The notes beneath the pieces are model-generated. The model ran no database searches. It was not told the origin of the DNA and saw nothing but the letters and a program-made list of their open reading frames with translations. A stretch of DNA of 64,000 nt, taken from assembly GCF_015680705.1 (NCBI RefSeq), contig NZ_JADNYP010000006.1:124001-188000 (forward strand). Reading direction: 5' to 3'. This DNA is from Pseudomonas fulva. Lineage in GTDB: Bacteria > Pseudomonadota > Gammaproteobacteria > Pseudomonadales > Pseudomonadaceae. Each line of letters opens with the position of its first letter. Position 1 is the first letter of the stretch. Shown piece after piece: positions 54,288-62,897 of this stretch. The position numbers were made by a program, and so were the translations under genes.

Positions 54288-54834
54288 CGCGCGAGCATCG
54301 ACGAGCACAAGCCCGCTGGAAACGGTCATGCTGCCTCTATGCGGAGCAGCCTACGATCCTCTGGATATCGGGTTCTGGAAAGCTTCACCGTCCTTGGCCT
54401 GCCCGGCCTGGGGCGGTGATCCAGAACATCCCGGCGACGCCTCCCCGCCATTGCGCCAGCCTCCTTTCCCGTGCCGATACCCAATAGGCATCACCGCCAC
54501 GATCAACTGCACGGCCATGTGCTGGCAGGCGCGCTTGGACCGTATACCTGTACAGACCCGGCCGAAGCCACGGCGGCTCGACTGGCCTCCCGACGAACGA
54601 TACGCGTCGGACTTTCACTCAAGGCTTCTCCATGAACAGCGATCGCCAGCGAGCTTGGGCACGAAGCAGCAGGCCGTGATGTCCAGCCACGGCCGGGCAC
54701 CGGTCGACGAAGCGGAACGAGCCGTGCCGCGACAGTCATGGCGCCGACTGGATCGATGTCGCATAATTCGGCGATCAAATTCAGGGGAATGTCGGGGAGG
54801 TTTTCGGGGAGACCCAGCCACCCTTTATAAATCA
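54288..54834. other. 547 bp without a recognisable gene
   Basis: Between the permease stop and the arsC-like start I see no gene of a known family, no tRNA or attachment-site repeat, and no strong terminator after the permease. Several short frames (for example 54503-54835 on the - strand) look like noise: Pro/Arg/Ala-rich translation without domains. The right end carries the arsC-like promoter. It may be a remnant of rearrangement at this variable site. Confidence 0.6.
54762..54767 (+). promoter_or_regulatory. Candidate -10 of the arsC-like gene
   Basis: CATAAT, 67 bp before the start at 54835, in a locally AT-richer patch; the -35 region is weak. Confidence 0.3.
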
Positions 54835-55182
54835 ATGACTTACACTCTTTACGGCATCAAGGCCTGTGACACCATGAAAAAAGCCCGCGCATGGCTCGAA
54901 CAACATGCCATCGCATACGCGTTCCATGACTACAAGACCCAGGGCATCGATCGCACGCGTCTGGCGCGCTGGTGCGACGAGCACGGCTGGGAAGTCGTGC
55001 TCAACCGCGCCGGCACCACCTTCCGCAAGCTCGACGAGGCCGCCAAGGCCGGTCTCGACCAGGCCAGGGCCATCGAACTGATGCTGGCCCAGCCATCGAT
55101 GATCAAGCGCCCGGTACTCGAGCTCGGCGATCGCACCCTGGTCGGCTTCAAGCCCGAGTCGTACGCCGCGGCGCTGACCTGA
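54835..55182 (+). CDS. ArsC/Spx-family reductase-like protein (YffB type)
   Basis: 115-residue thioredoxin-fold protein of the ArsC family. It has a single N-terminal Cys (C11 in LYGIKACDTMKKARAWLE), the central VVLNRAGTTFRKLDE, and the C-terminal MIKRPVLELGDRTLVGFKPE. E. coli YffB is the nearest family; it is not a proven arsenate reductase and its role is unclear. It precedes dapD by 35 bp on the same strand, the order seen in P. aeruginosa and E. coli (yffB-dapE). The longer frame upstream to 54328 is not conserved in style. Confidence 0.88.
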   Translation: MTYTLYGIKACDTMKKARAWLEQHAIAYAFHDYKTQGIDRTRLARWCDEHGWEVVLNRAGTTFRKLDEAAKAGLDQARAIELMLAQPSMIKRPVLELGDRTLVGFKPESYAAALT

Positions 55183-55217
55183 GAATCCGCTCACCCTTAT
55201 TCGCAAGAGGTAACTGC

Positions 55218-56252
55218 ATGTCCACTACCCCGTTCAGCCTGGCATTCGGCGTCGGCACCCAGAACCGCCAGGGCGCCTGGCTGGAAGTCTTCTATGCGCA
55301 GCCCCTGTTGGCGCCGAGCGCCGAACTGCTCGCCGCGGTCGCGCCGATCCTCGGCTACGAAGGCGGCAACCAGGCCATTGCCTTCAGTAACGCCCAGGCC
55401 TCCCAGCTAGCCGATGCAGTCAGGCCGGTGGACGCCGGCCAGGCCGCCTTGCTGACCCGCCTGGCCGAAAGCAACAAGCCACTGGTCGCCACCCTCCTGG
55501 CCGAGGATGGCGCCCTCACCTCGACTCCCGAGGCCTACCTCAAGCTGCACCTGCTGTCGCACCGCCTGGTCAAGCCGCACGGCCTGAGCCTGGCAGGCAT
55601 CTTCCCGCTGCTGCCGAACGTCGCCTGGACCAGCCAGGGCGCCATCGACCTGGCCGAGCTGGCCGAACAGCAGCTCGAAGCGCGCCTCAAGGGCGAACTG
55701 CTGGAAGTCTTCTCGGTCGACAAGTTCCCAAAGATGACCGACTACGTGGTCCCGGCCGGCGTGCGCATCGCCGACAGTGCCCGGGTGCGCCTGGGTGCCT
55801 ACATCGGCGAAGGCACCACCATCATGCACGAAGGCTTCGTCAACTTTAACGCCGGCACCGAAGGCCCCGGCATGATCGAAGGCCGCGTGTCCGCCGGCGT
55901 GTTCGTCGGCAAGGGCTCGGACCTGGGCGGCGGCTGCTCGACCATGGGCACCCTGTCCGGCGGCGGCAACATCGTGATCAGCGTGGGCGAAGGCTGCCTG
56001 ATCGGCGCCAACGCCGGCATTGGCATCCCGCTGGGCGATCGCAACACCGTCGAGGCGGGCCTGTACATCACCGCTGGCACCAAGGTCCAGCTGCTCGACG
56101 AGCAGAACCAGCTGGTCAAGGTGATCAAGGCGCGCGAGCTGGCCGGGCAGGCCGACCTGCTGTTCCGGCGCAACTCGATCAGCGGCGCGGTCGAGTGCAA
56201 GACCCACAAGTCGGCCATCGAGCTGAACGAGGCGCTGCACGCCCACAACTAA
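55218..56252 (+). CDS. dapD: 2,3,4,5-tetrahydropyridine-2,6-dicarboxylate N-succinyltransferase
   Basis: 344-residue trimeric succinyltransferase of lysine/diaminopimelate synthesis, of the longer Pseudomonas type. The C-terminal half is a left-handed beta-helix with hexapeptide repeats (VRIADSARVRLGAYIGEG, then FVNFNAGTEGPGMIEG, VGKGSDLGGGCSTMGTLSGG). AAGAGG precedes the ATG at 55218. A terminator follows, separating it from csdA. Confidence 0.95.
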   Translation: MSTTPFSLAFGVGTQNRQGAWLEVFYAQPLLAPSAELLAAVAPILGYEGGNQAIAFSNAQASQLADAVRPVDAGQAALLTRLAESNKPLVATLLAEDGALTSTPEAYLKLHLLSHRLVKPHGLSLAGIFPLLPNVAWTSQGAIDLAELAEQQLEARLKGELLEVFSVDKFPKMTDYVVPAGVRIADSARVRLGAYIGEGTTIMHEGFVNFNAGTEGPGMIEGRVSAGVFVGKGSDLGGGCSTMGTLSGGGNIVISVGEGCLIGANAGIGIPLGDRNTVEAGLYITAGTKVQLLDEQNQLVKVIKARELAGQADLLFRRNSISGAVECKTHKSAIELNEALHAHN

Positions 56253-56280
56253 GGCCAGCGGCAACCTGAAGTGGTAAGAT

Positions 56281-56312
56281 CGGGCCTGGTTCAATACCAG
56301 GCCCGTTTCCTT
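56281..56312 (+). terminator. Rho-independent terminator of dapD
   Basis: Stem CGGGCCTGGT / ACCAGGCCCG around TCAAT, followed by TTTCCTTT, 28 bp past the dapD stop and ending shortly before the csdA start. Confidence 0.85.
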
Positions 56313-56327
56313 TCCAGGTTCCAGATC

Positions 56328-57533
56328 ATGCTCCAGCCCTCCCCCTGGCGTGCCGATTTTCCCGCCATCGTCGCCCTGCAACGGCAGCACCAGACCTACC
56401 TGGACAGCGCGGCCACCACGCAGAAGCCCCAGCCCATGCTGGATGCCCTGAACCATTACTACGCCAGCGGCGCGGCCAACGTACATCGTGCCCAGCACCT
56501 GCCGGCGGCCATGGCCACCCAGGCGTTCGAAGCCAGCCGGGACAAGGTCGCCGCCTGGCTCAACGTCGGCGATTCGCGGCAGGTCATATTCACCCACGGC
56601 GCGACTTCGGCGCTGAACCTGCTCGCCTATGGCCTGGAATACCGTTTCGAGCCCGGCGACGAGCTCGTGGTCAGCGCCCTGGAACATCATGCCAACCTGC
56701 TGCCCTGGCAGCAGCTGGCCAAGCGACGCGGCTTGCGCCTGGTGATCCTGCCGCTGGACGAGTATGGCTGCATCGACCTGGAACAGGCTCTGCAACTGAT
56801 CGGCCCACGTACGCGGCTGCTGGCACTCAGCCAGTTGTCGAACGTGCTGGGTACCTGGCAACCGCTGCCGACGCTGCTGGCCCATGCCCGTGCCCAAGGC
56901 GCGCTGAGCGTGGTCGACGGCGCTCAGGGCGTGGTGCATGGCCGCCACGATGTCCAGCAACTGGCCTGCGATTTCTATGTCTTTTCCAGCCACAAGCTGT
57001 ACGGTCCGGATGGCGTCGGCGTGCTTTACGGTCGAAGCGAGGCGCTGGCGCTGCTGCGTCCCTGGCAGTTCGGCGGCGAGATGGTGCAGTTTGCCCGCTA
57101 CCATGACGCCAGCTTCCGCCCCGCCCCGCTCGGTTTCGAGGCTGGCACGCCGGCGATCGCCAGCGTGATCGCCCTGGGCGCCACCCTGGATTACCTGGCC
57201 AGCCTCGATGTCCAGGCGTTGGCCAAGCACGAGGCTGCCCTCCACCGGTACCTGCTGCGCGGCCTGGCCGAGCGCGATGGCGTGCGCCTGCTTGGCAGGC
57301 CCCAGGCAGCCTTGGCCAGCTTCGTCGTCGAGGGGTTGCACAACGCCGATATCGCCCACCTGCTCACCGAGCAAGGCATTGCCGTGCGCGCTGGCAACCA
57401 TTGCGCCACGCCTTTGCTCGGGCGCCTGGGGCTCGATGGCGCGATCCGCGTGTCGCTGGGCCTGTACAACGACAGCGACGATCTCGAGCGCTTCTTCACG
57501 GCCCTGGACCAGGCCTTGGAGCTGCTGCGATGA
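56328..57533 (+). CDS. csdA: Cysteine desulfurase, CsdA/SufS type
   Basis: 401-residue PLP enzyme that takes sulfur from cysteine as a persulfide. It begins at the substrate side with WRADFPAIVALQRQHQTYLD, followed by SAATTQKPQPMLDALNHYY. The PLP Lys is in VFSSHKLYGPDGVGVLYG near residue 223, and the persulfide Cys is in RAGNHCATPLLG near residue 359. The stop overlaps the next gene (ATGA), so it works with the SufE-like acceptor encoded there. Confidence 0.93.
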   Translation: MLQPSPWRADFPAIVALQRQHQTYLDSAATTQKPQPMLDALNHYYASGAANVHRAQHLPAAMATQAFEASRDKVAAWLNVGDSRQVIFTHGATSALNLLAYGLEYRFEPGDELVVSALEHHANLLPWQQLAKRRGLRLVILPLDEYGCIDLEQALQLIGPRTRLLALSQLSNVLGTWQPLPTLLAHARAQGALSVVDGAQGVVHGRHDVQQLACDFYVFSSHKLYGPDGVGVLYGRSEALALLRPWQFGGEMVQFARYHDASFRPAPLGFEAGTPAIASVIALGATLDYLASLDVQALAKHEAALHRYLLRGLAERDGVRLLGRPQAALASFVVEGLHNADIAHLLTEQGIAVRAGNHCATPLLGRLGLDGAIRVSLGLYNDSDDLERFFTALDQALELLR

Positions 57534-57940
57534 GTCTGCCGAGCCAGGCCAGCGAAGCCTTGCAGGCCTTCGGGCAAGCACGCGGCTGGGAGCAGCGTGC
57601 GCGCCTGTTGATGCAATGGGGTGATCGTCTGGCACCGTTGGATGCTACCGAAAAGAACGAAGGCAATCGTGTGCAGGGCTGTGAAAGCCAGGTCTGGCTG
57701 GTCGCCGTGCGCGAAGGCGAGCAGTGGCGCTTCAAGGCCAGCAGCGATGCGCGCCTGCTACGCGGCCTGCTGGCCTTGCTCCTGGCGCGCGTGCAGGGCC
57801 TGGACAGCGACGCGCTGGCAGCGCTGGACCTGCGCGCCTGGTTCACCGAGCTGGGCCTGGAGCGGCAACTCTCACCGTCGCGCAGCAACGGCCTGCATGC
57901 CGTGCTGCAACGCATGGCTCAGCTCGCGTCGGCTGCCTGA
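57530..57940 (+). CDS. csdE: SufE/CsdE-family sulfur acceptor
   Basis: 136-residue partner that accepts the persulfide sulfur from CsdA. The acceptor Cys51 is in NRVQGCESQVWLVAV. The C-terminal LERQLSPSRSNGLHAVLQRM is the family signature. It is translationally coupled to csdA and overlaps the end of tcdA (opposite strand) by 22 bp. CsdA-CsdE deliver sulfur for tRNA cyclic t6A modification together with TcdA in E. coli, and all three genes are together here. Confidence 0.93.
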   Translation: MSLPSQASEALQAFGQARGWEQRARLLMQWGDRLAPLDATEKNEGNRVQGCESQVWLVAVREGEQWRFKASSDARLLRGLLALLLARVQGLDSDALAALDLRAWFTELGLERQLSPSRSNGLHAVLQRMAQLASAA

Positions 57941-58743
57941 GCCCGGTTGCGCTCGGAAGGTCTGCGCGCGCCCGCTACCAGCTTGTCCACTGCCTTGCTG
58001 GCGGCGACCATGCCGAACGTGGCGGTGACCATCATCACCGCGCCGAAGCCGCCGGCGCAATCGAGGCGCACACCCTCGCCAACGAAGCTCTTCTGCAGGC
58101 AGACGCTGCCGTCGCCCTTGGGATAACGCAGCTGCTCGCTGGAAAACACGCAGGCAACGCCGTAGTTGCGGCGGACGTTGCGGGAGAAGTCGTAGTCGCG
58201 GCGCAAGGTCGAACGCACGCGCGAAGCCAATGGATCGTTGAAGGTCTTGTTCAGATCGCCCACCTGCACCTGGGTCGGGTCGATCTGCCCGCCGGCGCCA
58301 CCGGTGGTGACGATGGCGATCTTGCGCCGCCGGCACCAGGCGATCAGCGCAGCCTTGGCCATCACGCTGTCGATGCAGTCGACCACGCAGTCGAAGTCCT
58401 CGGTGATGTATTCGGCCATGGTGTCGCGCGTGACGAAGTCGGCCACGGCATGCACGACGCAGGCCGGGTTGATGGCGCGCAGGCGCTCGCCCATGACCTC
58501 GACCTTGGCGCGACCGACCTGGCCTTCCAGCGCATGGGCCTGGCGATTGGTGTTGCTGACGCAGACGTCATCCAGGTCGAACAGGGTGATTTCCCCGACG
58601 CCACTGCGCGCCAGCGCCTCGGCCACCCAGGAGCCGACACCGCCAATCCCGACCACGGCGACATGGGCCCGGCCCAGACGTTGGAGACCATCGTTGCCAT
58701 ACAGCCGGGCGACACCGGCAAAGCGTGGATCTTCTGTACTCAT
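57919..58743 (-). CDS. tcdA: tRNA threonylcarbamoyladenosine dehydratase TcdA
   Basis: 274-residue E1-like enzyme that cyclises t6A37 of tRNA to ct6A using ATP. The nucleotide motif VVGIGGVGSWVAEALARSG and the LFDLDDVCVSNTNRQ metal/ATP segment are present, with VVDCIDSVMAKAALIAWC. The start at 58743 gives MSTEDPRF. It is convergent with the csdA-csdE pair, which in E. coli supplies its sulfur-dependent function. Confidence 0.94.
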   Translation of the reverse strand: MSTEDPRFAGVARLYGNDGLQRLGRAHVAVVGIGGVGSWVAEALARSGVGEITLFDLDDVCVSNTNRQAHALEGQVGRAKVEVMGERLRAINPACVVHAVADFVTRDTMAEYITEDFDCVVDCIDSVMAKAALIAWCRRRKIAIVTTGGAGGQIDPTQVQVGDLNKTFNDPLASRVRSTLRRDYDFSRNVRRNYGVACVFSSEQLRYPKGDGSVCLQKSFVGEGVRLDCAGGFGAVMMVTATFGMVAASKAVDKLVAGARRPSERNRAQAADAS

Positions 58744-58991
58744 GCTGCAAACCTGAAAAAAGCCGGCACGCATTATAGGCCAGTCGGCCCGATGCCGGGA
58801 CGCCAGCCGGCGCTTGCTTGCCAACACCTGCTCGGCACGCCCCGCCTGTCCAGCGCGACGCGCTGGTCGTCTCTGCTTTACTGAGTGCTGGATCGGCGCT
58901 TCATTTCGCTCGGGTTATCCAGCACGCTGTCGCCTGGCGGCAGGAGCCGGACCGAATCCATCCGTTTGTCACTTTCCAAGCAGAATCAGTC

Positions 58992-61583
58992 ATGTCATCA
59001 CGAAAGATCGGTCTCAACCTGGTGGTCGTGCTGGCCATCGCCGCGCTGTTCACCGGGCTCTGGGCCCTCGTCAACCGCCCGGTGGCCGCGCCTGCCTGGC
59101 CGGAACAGATCTCGGGCTTTTCCTATTCGCCCTTTCGCCTCGGCGAAAGTCCGCAGAAGGGCCAGTACCCGAGCGAGGAGGAGTTGCGCCAGGACCTGGA
59201 GCAGCTGAGCAAGCTGACCGACAGCATCCGCATCTACACCGTCGAGGGCAGCCAGGCGCAGATCCCGCGCCTGGCCGAGGAGCTGGGGCTGCGGGTCACC
59301 CTGGGCATCTGGATCAGCGCCGACCAGCCACGCAACGAACGCGAAATCGCCCAGGCCATCGAGCTGGCCAATACCACGCGCAGCGTGATCCGGGTGGTGG
59401 TCGGCAACGAGGCGCTGTTTCGCCAGGAGGTCACGCCAGGCGCCCTGATCGAATACCTGGACCGGGTCCGGGCGGCGGTCAAGGTACCGGTCACCACCAG
59501 CGAACAGTGGCATATATGGAAAGATCATCCGGAGCTGGCCGGCCATGTCGATCTGATCGCCGCGCACATCCTGCCCTACTGGGAATTCGTACCCATGCAG
59601 GATTCGGTAGCGTTCGTGCTCGAACGCGCCCGCGAACTCAGGCGGCAGTTTGCGCGCAAACCTCTTCTGCTGTCGGAGGTCGGCTGGCCGAGCAACGGCC
59701 GCATGCGCGGCGGTGCCGACGCCACCCAGGCCGACCAGGCCATTTACCTCAGGACCTTGGTCAACACGCTCAATCGCCGCGGCTACAGCTATTTCGTCAT
59801 CGAAGCCTACGACCAGCCCTGGAAGGCCAGCGACGAAGGCTCGGTGGGCGCCTACTGGGGCGTGTTCAATGCCGCGCGCCAACAGAAGTTCAACTTCGAA
59901 GGCCCGGTGGTGGCCATCCCGCAATGGCGCGCTCTGGCGGTCGCCTCGGTGGTGCTGGCGCTACTGGCTCTGACCCTGCTGCTGATCGACGGCTCGACCC
60001 TGCGCCAGCGCGGTCGCACCTTCCTGACCTTCATCGCCTTCTTGTGCGGCTCGGTGCTGGTGTGGATCGGCTACGACTACAGCCAGCAGTACAGCACCTG
60101 GTTCAGCCTGACCGTGGGCGTGCTGCTGGCGCTGGGAGCGATCGGCGTGTTCATCGTGCTCTTGACCGAAGCCCATGAGCTGGCCGAGGCGGTCTGGACC
60201 GGCAAGCGCCGGCGCGAATTCCTTCCGGTACGGGCCGACACGGCGTACCGGCCCAAGGTTTCGATCCACATTCCTTGCTACAACGAGCCGCCAGAGATGG
60301 TCAAACAGACCCTCGACGCGCTGGCAGCGCTGGACTATCCGGACTACGAAGTGCTGGTGATCGACAACAACACCAGGGATCCGGCGGTCTGGGAACCGGT
60401 CAAGGCCCACTGCGAAGCGCTCGGCGAACGCTTCAGGTTCTTCCACGTGGCGCCCTTGGCCGGTTTCAAGGGCGGCGCGCTCAACTACCTGATCGCCCAT
60501 ACCGCCAAGGATGCCGAGGTGATCGCGGTGATCGATTCGGACTACTGCGTCGATCGCAACTGGCTCAAGCACATGGTGCCGCATTTCGCCGACCCGAAGA
60601 TCGCCGTGGTGCAGTCTCCCCAGGATTACCGCGACCAACACGAAAGCGCCTTCAAGAAGCTGTGCTACAGCGAATACAAGGGCTTTTTCCATATCGGCAT
60701 GGTGACTCGCAACGAGCGTGACGCGATCATCCAGCACGGCACCATGACCATGACCCGTCGCTTGGTGCTCGAAGAGCTCGGCTGGGCCCAGTGGTGCATC
60801 TGCGAGGACGCCGAGCTCGGCTTGCGGGTGTTCGAGCGCGGCTACTCGGCAGCCTATGCCCACGACAGCTATGGCAAAGGGTTGATGCCCGACACCTTCA
60901 TCGACTTCAAGAAACAGCGTTTCCGCTGGGCCTACGGTGCCATACAGATCATCAAGCGGCATGCCTCGGCGCTGCTGCGCGGCAAGGGTAGCGAACTGAC
61001 CCGCGGCCAGCGCTACCACTTCCTGGCCGGCTGGCTGCCGTGGATAGCCGATGGCATGAACATCTTCTTCACCTTCGGCGCCCTGCTGTGGTCGGCCGCC
61101 ATGATCATCGTCCCGCATCGGGTCGACCCGCCCTTGCTGATCTTCGCGATTCCGCCGCTGGCGCTGTTCTTCTTCAAGGTAGGCAAGATCGTCTTCCTCT
61201 ATCGCCGTGCCGTGGGGGTCGATCTGAAGGATGCCCTGGCCGCCGCCCTGGCCGGGCTCGCCTTGTCACACACCATCGCCAAGGCCGTGCTGTACGGCTT
61301 CTTCACCAGCAGCATGCCGTTCATCCGCACGCCCAAGCACGCCGACAGCCACGGCGTGCTGGTGGCCATCGCCGAAGCGCGCGAGGAGCTGTTCATCATG
61401 CTGCTGCTATGGAGCGCAGCGGCCGGCATCTGCCTGGTACAAGGGCTGCCCAGCTCCGACATGCGCTTCTGGGTGGCCATGCTGCTGGTGCAATCGCTGC
61501 CCTACCTGGCAGCCCTGGTCATGGCGTTCCTGTCGTCCAGGCCCACGCGTGGCGCGCCAGCGACGCAGGCGGCGGACGCCTGA
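58992..61583 (+). CDS. ndvB: Membrane glucan synthase with GH17 and GT2 domains, NdvB-like
   Basis: 863-residue inner-membrane protein. After one N-terminal membrane helix (about residues 8-28) comes a periplasmic GH17 domain with the acid Glu in VVGNEALF (near 140) and the nucleophile Glu in LLSEVGWPSNG (near 229). Membrane helices follow at about 310-400. A cytoplasmic GT2 domain (from about 419) has the motifs DSDYC, CEDAELG and KKQRFRWAYG. C-terminal helices complete it. Pseudomonas NdvB makes cyclic beta-1,3-glucans found in the periplasm and linked to biofilm antibiotic tolerance. The start at 58992 follows an AATCAGTC ribosome site that is weak. Confidence 0.88.
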   Translation: MSSRKIGLNLVVVLAIAALFTGLWALVNRPVAAPAWPEQISGFSYSPFRLGESPQKGQYPSEEELRQDLEQLSKLTDSIRIYTVEGSQAQIPRLAEELGLRVTLGIWISADQPRNEREIAQAIELANTTRSVIRVVVGNEALFRQEVTPGALIEYLDRVRAAVKVPVTTSEQWHIWKDHPELAGHVDLIAAHILPYWEFVPMQDSVAFVLERARELRRQFARKPLLLSEVGWPSNGRMRGGADATQADQAIYLRTLVNTLNRRGYSYFVIEAYDQPWKASDEGSVGAYWGVFNAARQQKFNFEGPVVAIPQWRALAVASVVLALLALTLLLIDGSTLRQRGRTFLTFIAFLCGSVLVWIGYDYSQQYSTWFSLTVGVLLALGAIGVFIVLLTEAHELAEAVWTGKRRREFLPVRADTAYRPKVSIHIPCYNEPPEMVKQTLDALAALDYPDYEVLVIDNNTRDPAVWEPVKAHCEALGERFRFFHVAPLAGFKGGALNYLIAHTAKDAEVIAVIDSDYCVDRNWLKHMVPHFADPKIAVVQSPQDYRDQHESAFKKLCYSEYKGFFHIGMVTRNERDAIIQHGTMTMTRRLVLEELGWAQWCICEDAELGLRVFERGYSAAYAHDSYGKGLMPDTFIDFKKQRFRWAYGAIQIIKRHASALLRGKGSELTRGQRYHFLAGWLPWIADGMNIFFTFGALLWSAAMIIVPHRVDPPLLIFAIPPLALFFFKVGKIVFLYRRAVGVDLKDALAAALAGLALSHTIAKAVLYGFFTSSMPFIRTPKHADSHGVLVAIAEAREELFIMLLLWSAAAGICLVQGLPSSDMRFWVAMLLVQSLPYLAALVMAFLSSRPTRGAPATQAADA

Positions 61584-61597
61584 CCACCGCCTGCGTC
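61562..61597 (+). repeat. Inverted repeat spanning the ndvB stop codon
   Basis: Arms GACGCAGGCGG and CCGCCTGCGTC (11 bp, perfect) flank 14 bases that include the ndvB stop at 61581-61583. No T-run follows, so it is either mRNA 3' stabilisation or chance. Confidence 0.45.
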
Positions 61598-61693
61598 TGG
61601 TGGCGCGAGCAAACTCCGTGGCCTGCCTGGGGCGCCAGATCACGATCTGCCCTGCATGGCTGGACGCCCCGCGTGCCCCCGGCGCTGGTTTGA

Positions 61694-61699
61694 TATAAG
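61694..61699 (+). promoter_or_regulatory. dapE: Candidate -10 of dapE
   Basis: TATAAG in a TTTGATATAAGATAAC context, 46 bp before the dapE start; the -35 is not clear. Confidence 0.4.
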
Positions 61700-61745
61700 A
61701 TAACGCCCCCGTTTTCCCGCCCTGCCTTGTCCTTCGGAGTTGCAC

Positions 61746-62897
61746 ATGACGGCACCAGCCGACCTTTCGCCCACCCTTCAACTGGCCTGCGATCTGATCC
61801 GCCGTCCTTCCGTCACGCCGGTCGATGCCGACTGCCAGAAACAAATGATGCAGCGCCTGGGTGATGCCGGCTTCGCGCTCGAGCCGATGCGCATCGAGGA
61901 CGTGGACAATTTCTGGGCGACCCATGGTAGCCAGCAGGGTCCGGTGCTGTGCTTCGCCGGTCATACCGACGTGGTACCCACCGGCCCGCTCCAGGCCTGG
62001 GCACATGAGCCCTTCCAGGCCCTGGTCGACGAGCAGGGCATGCTCTGCGGCCGCGGCGCCGCCGACATGAAAGGCAGCCTGGCGTCCATGGTGGTGGCCA
62101 GCGAGCGCTTCGTCAGCGATTACCCGGACCACCGAGGCAAGATCGCCTTCCTGATCACCAGCGACGAGGAGGGCCCCGCCCAGCATGGCACCAAGGCAGT
62201 GGTCGAGCGCCTGCGCGCCCGCCAGGAACGGCTGGACTGGTGCATCGTCGGCGAACCCTCGAGCACCAGCCTGCTCGGTGACGTGGTCAAGAACGGGCGG
62301 CGCGGATCGCTCGGCGCGACCCTCACGGTGCGTGGCAAGCAAGGCCACGTGGCCTACCCGCACCTGGCACGCAACCCCATCCACCTGGCCGCGCCCGCCT
62401 TGGCCGAGCTGGCCGCGCAAGAGTGGGACCAGGGCAATGCGTTCTTCCCGCCCACCAGTTTCCAGATCTCCAACCTCAATGCAGGTACCGGTGCCACCAA
62501 CGTGGTCCCCGGCGAGCTGACCGCGCTGTTCAACTTCCGTTTTTCCATCGAATCCACCGTCGAAGACCTGCAGCAACGCGTCGCGGCAATCCTCGACAGG
62601 CACCAGCTGGACTGGTCGATCGACTGGGCATTGTCCGGCCTGCCGTTCCTGACCGAGCCGGGCGAGTTGCTCGATGCGGTATCGGCCAGCATCAGGCAGG
62701 TCACCGGCCGCGACACCCAGCCCTCCACCAGTGGCGGCACTTCCGACGGGCGCTTCATCGCCACCCTGGGTACCCAGGTGGTCGAACTCGGTCCGGTCAA
62801 CGCGACCATTCACCAGGTCGACGAACGTATCCTGGCCAGCGACCTGGACCTGCTGACCGAGATCTACTACCAGACCCTGGTACGGTTGCTCGCCTGA
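61746..62897 (+). CDS. dapE: Succinyl-diaminopimelate desuccinylase
   Basis: 383-residue M20 zinc hydrolase that releases LL-diaminopimelate. Metal ligands are H73 and D75 ([10 protein letters not shown]) and D108 ([10 protein letters not shown]), with the catalytic/ligand Glu pair in TSDEEGPA and a C-terminal His in [12 protein letters not shown]. The ATG at 61746 has GGAG seven bases upstream; a TTG two codons earlier is unlikely. The stop overlaps the rlmA start by one base (TGATG). Confidence 0.97.
   Translation: MTAPADLSPTLQLACDLIRRPSVTPVDADCQKQMMQRLGDAGFALEPMRIEDVDNFWATHGSQQGPVLCFAGHTDVVPTGPLQAWAHEPFQALVDEQGMLCGRGAADMKGSLASMVVASERFVSDYPDHRGKIAFLITSDEEGPAQHGTKAVVERLRARQERLDWCIVGEPSSTSLLGDVVKNGRRGSLGATLTVRGKQGHVAYPHLARNPIHLAAPALAELAAQEWDQGNAFFPPTSFQISNLNAGTGATNVVPGELTALFNFRFSIESTVEDLQQRVAAILDRHQLDWSIDWALSGLPFLTEPGELLDAVSASIRQVTGRDTQPSTSGGTSDGRFIATLGTQVVELGPVNATIHQVDERILASDLDLLTEIYYQTLVRLLA

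Noticed and set aside
54503..54835. 110-codon - strand frame in the gap before the arsC-like gene
   Set aside because: Pro/Ala/Arg-rich, no ribosome site, no recognisable motif.
55407..57635. 742-codon - strand frame over dapD and csdA
   Set aside because: Spans two real genes and an intergenic terminator; antisense artefact.
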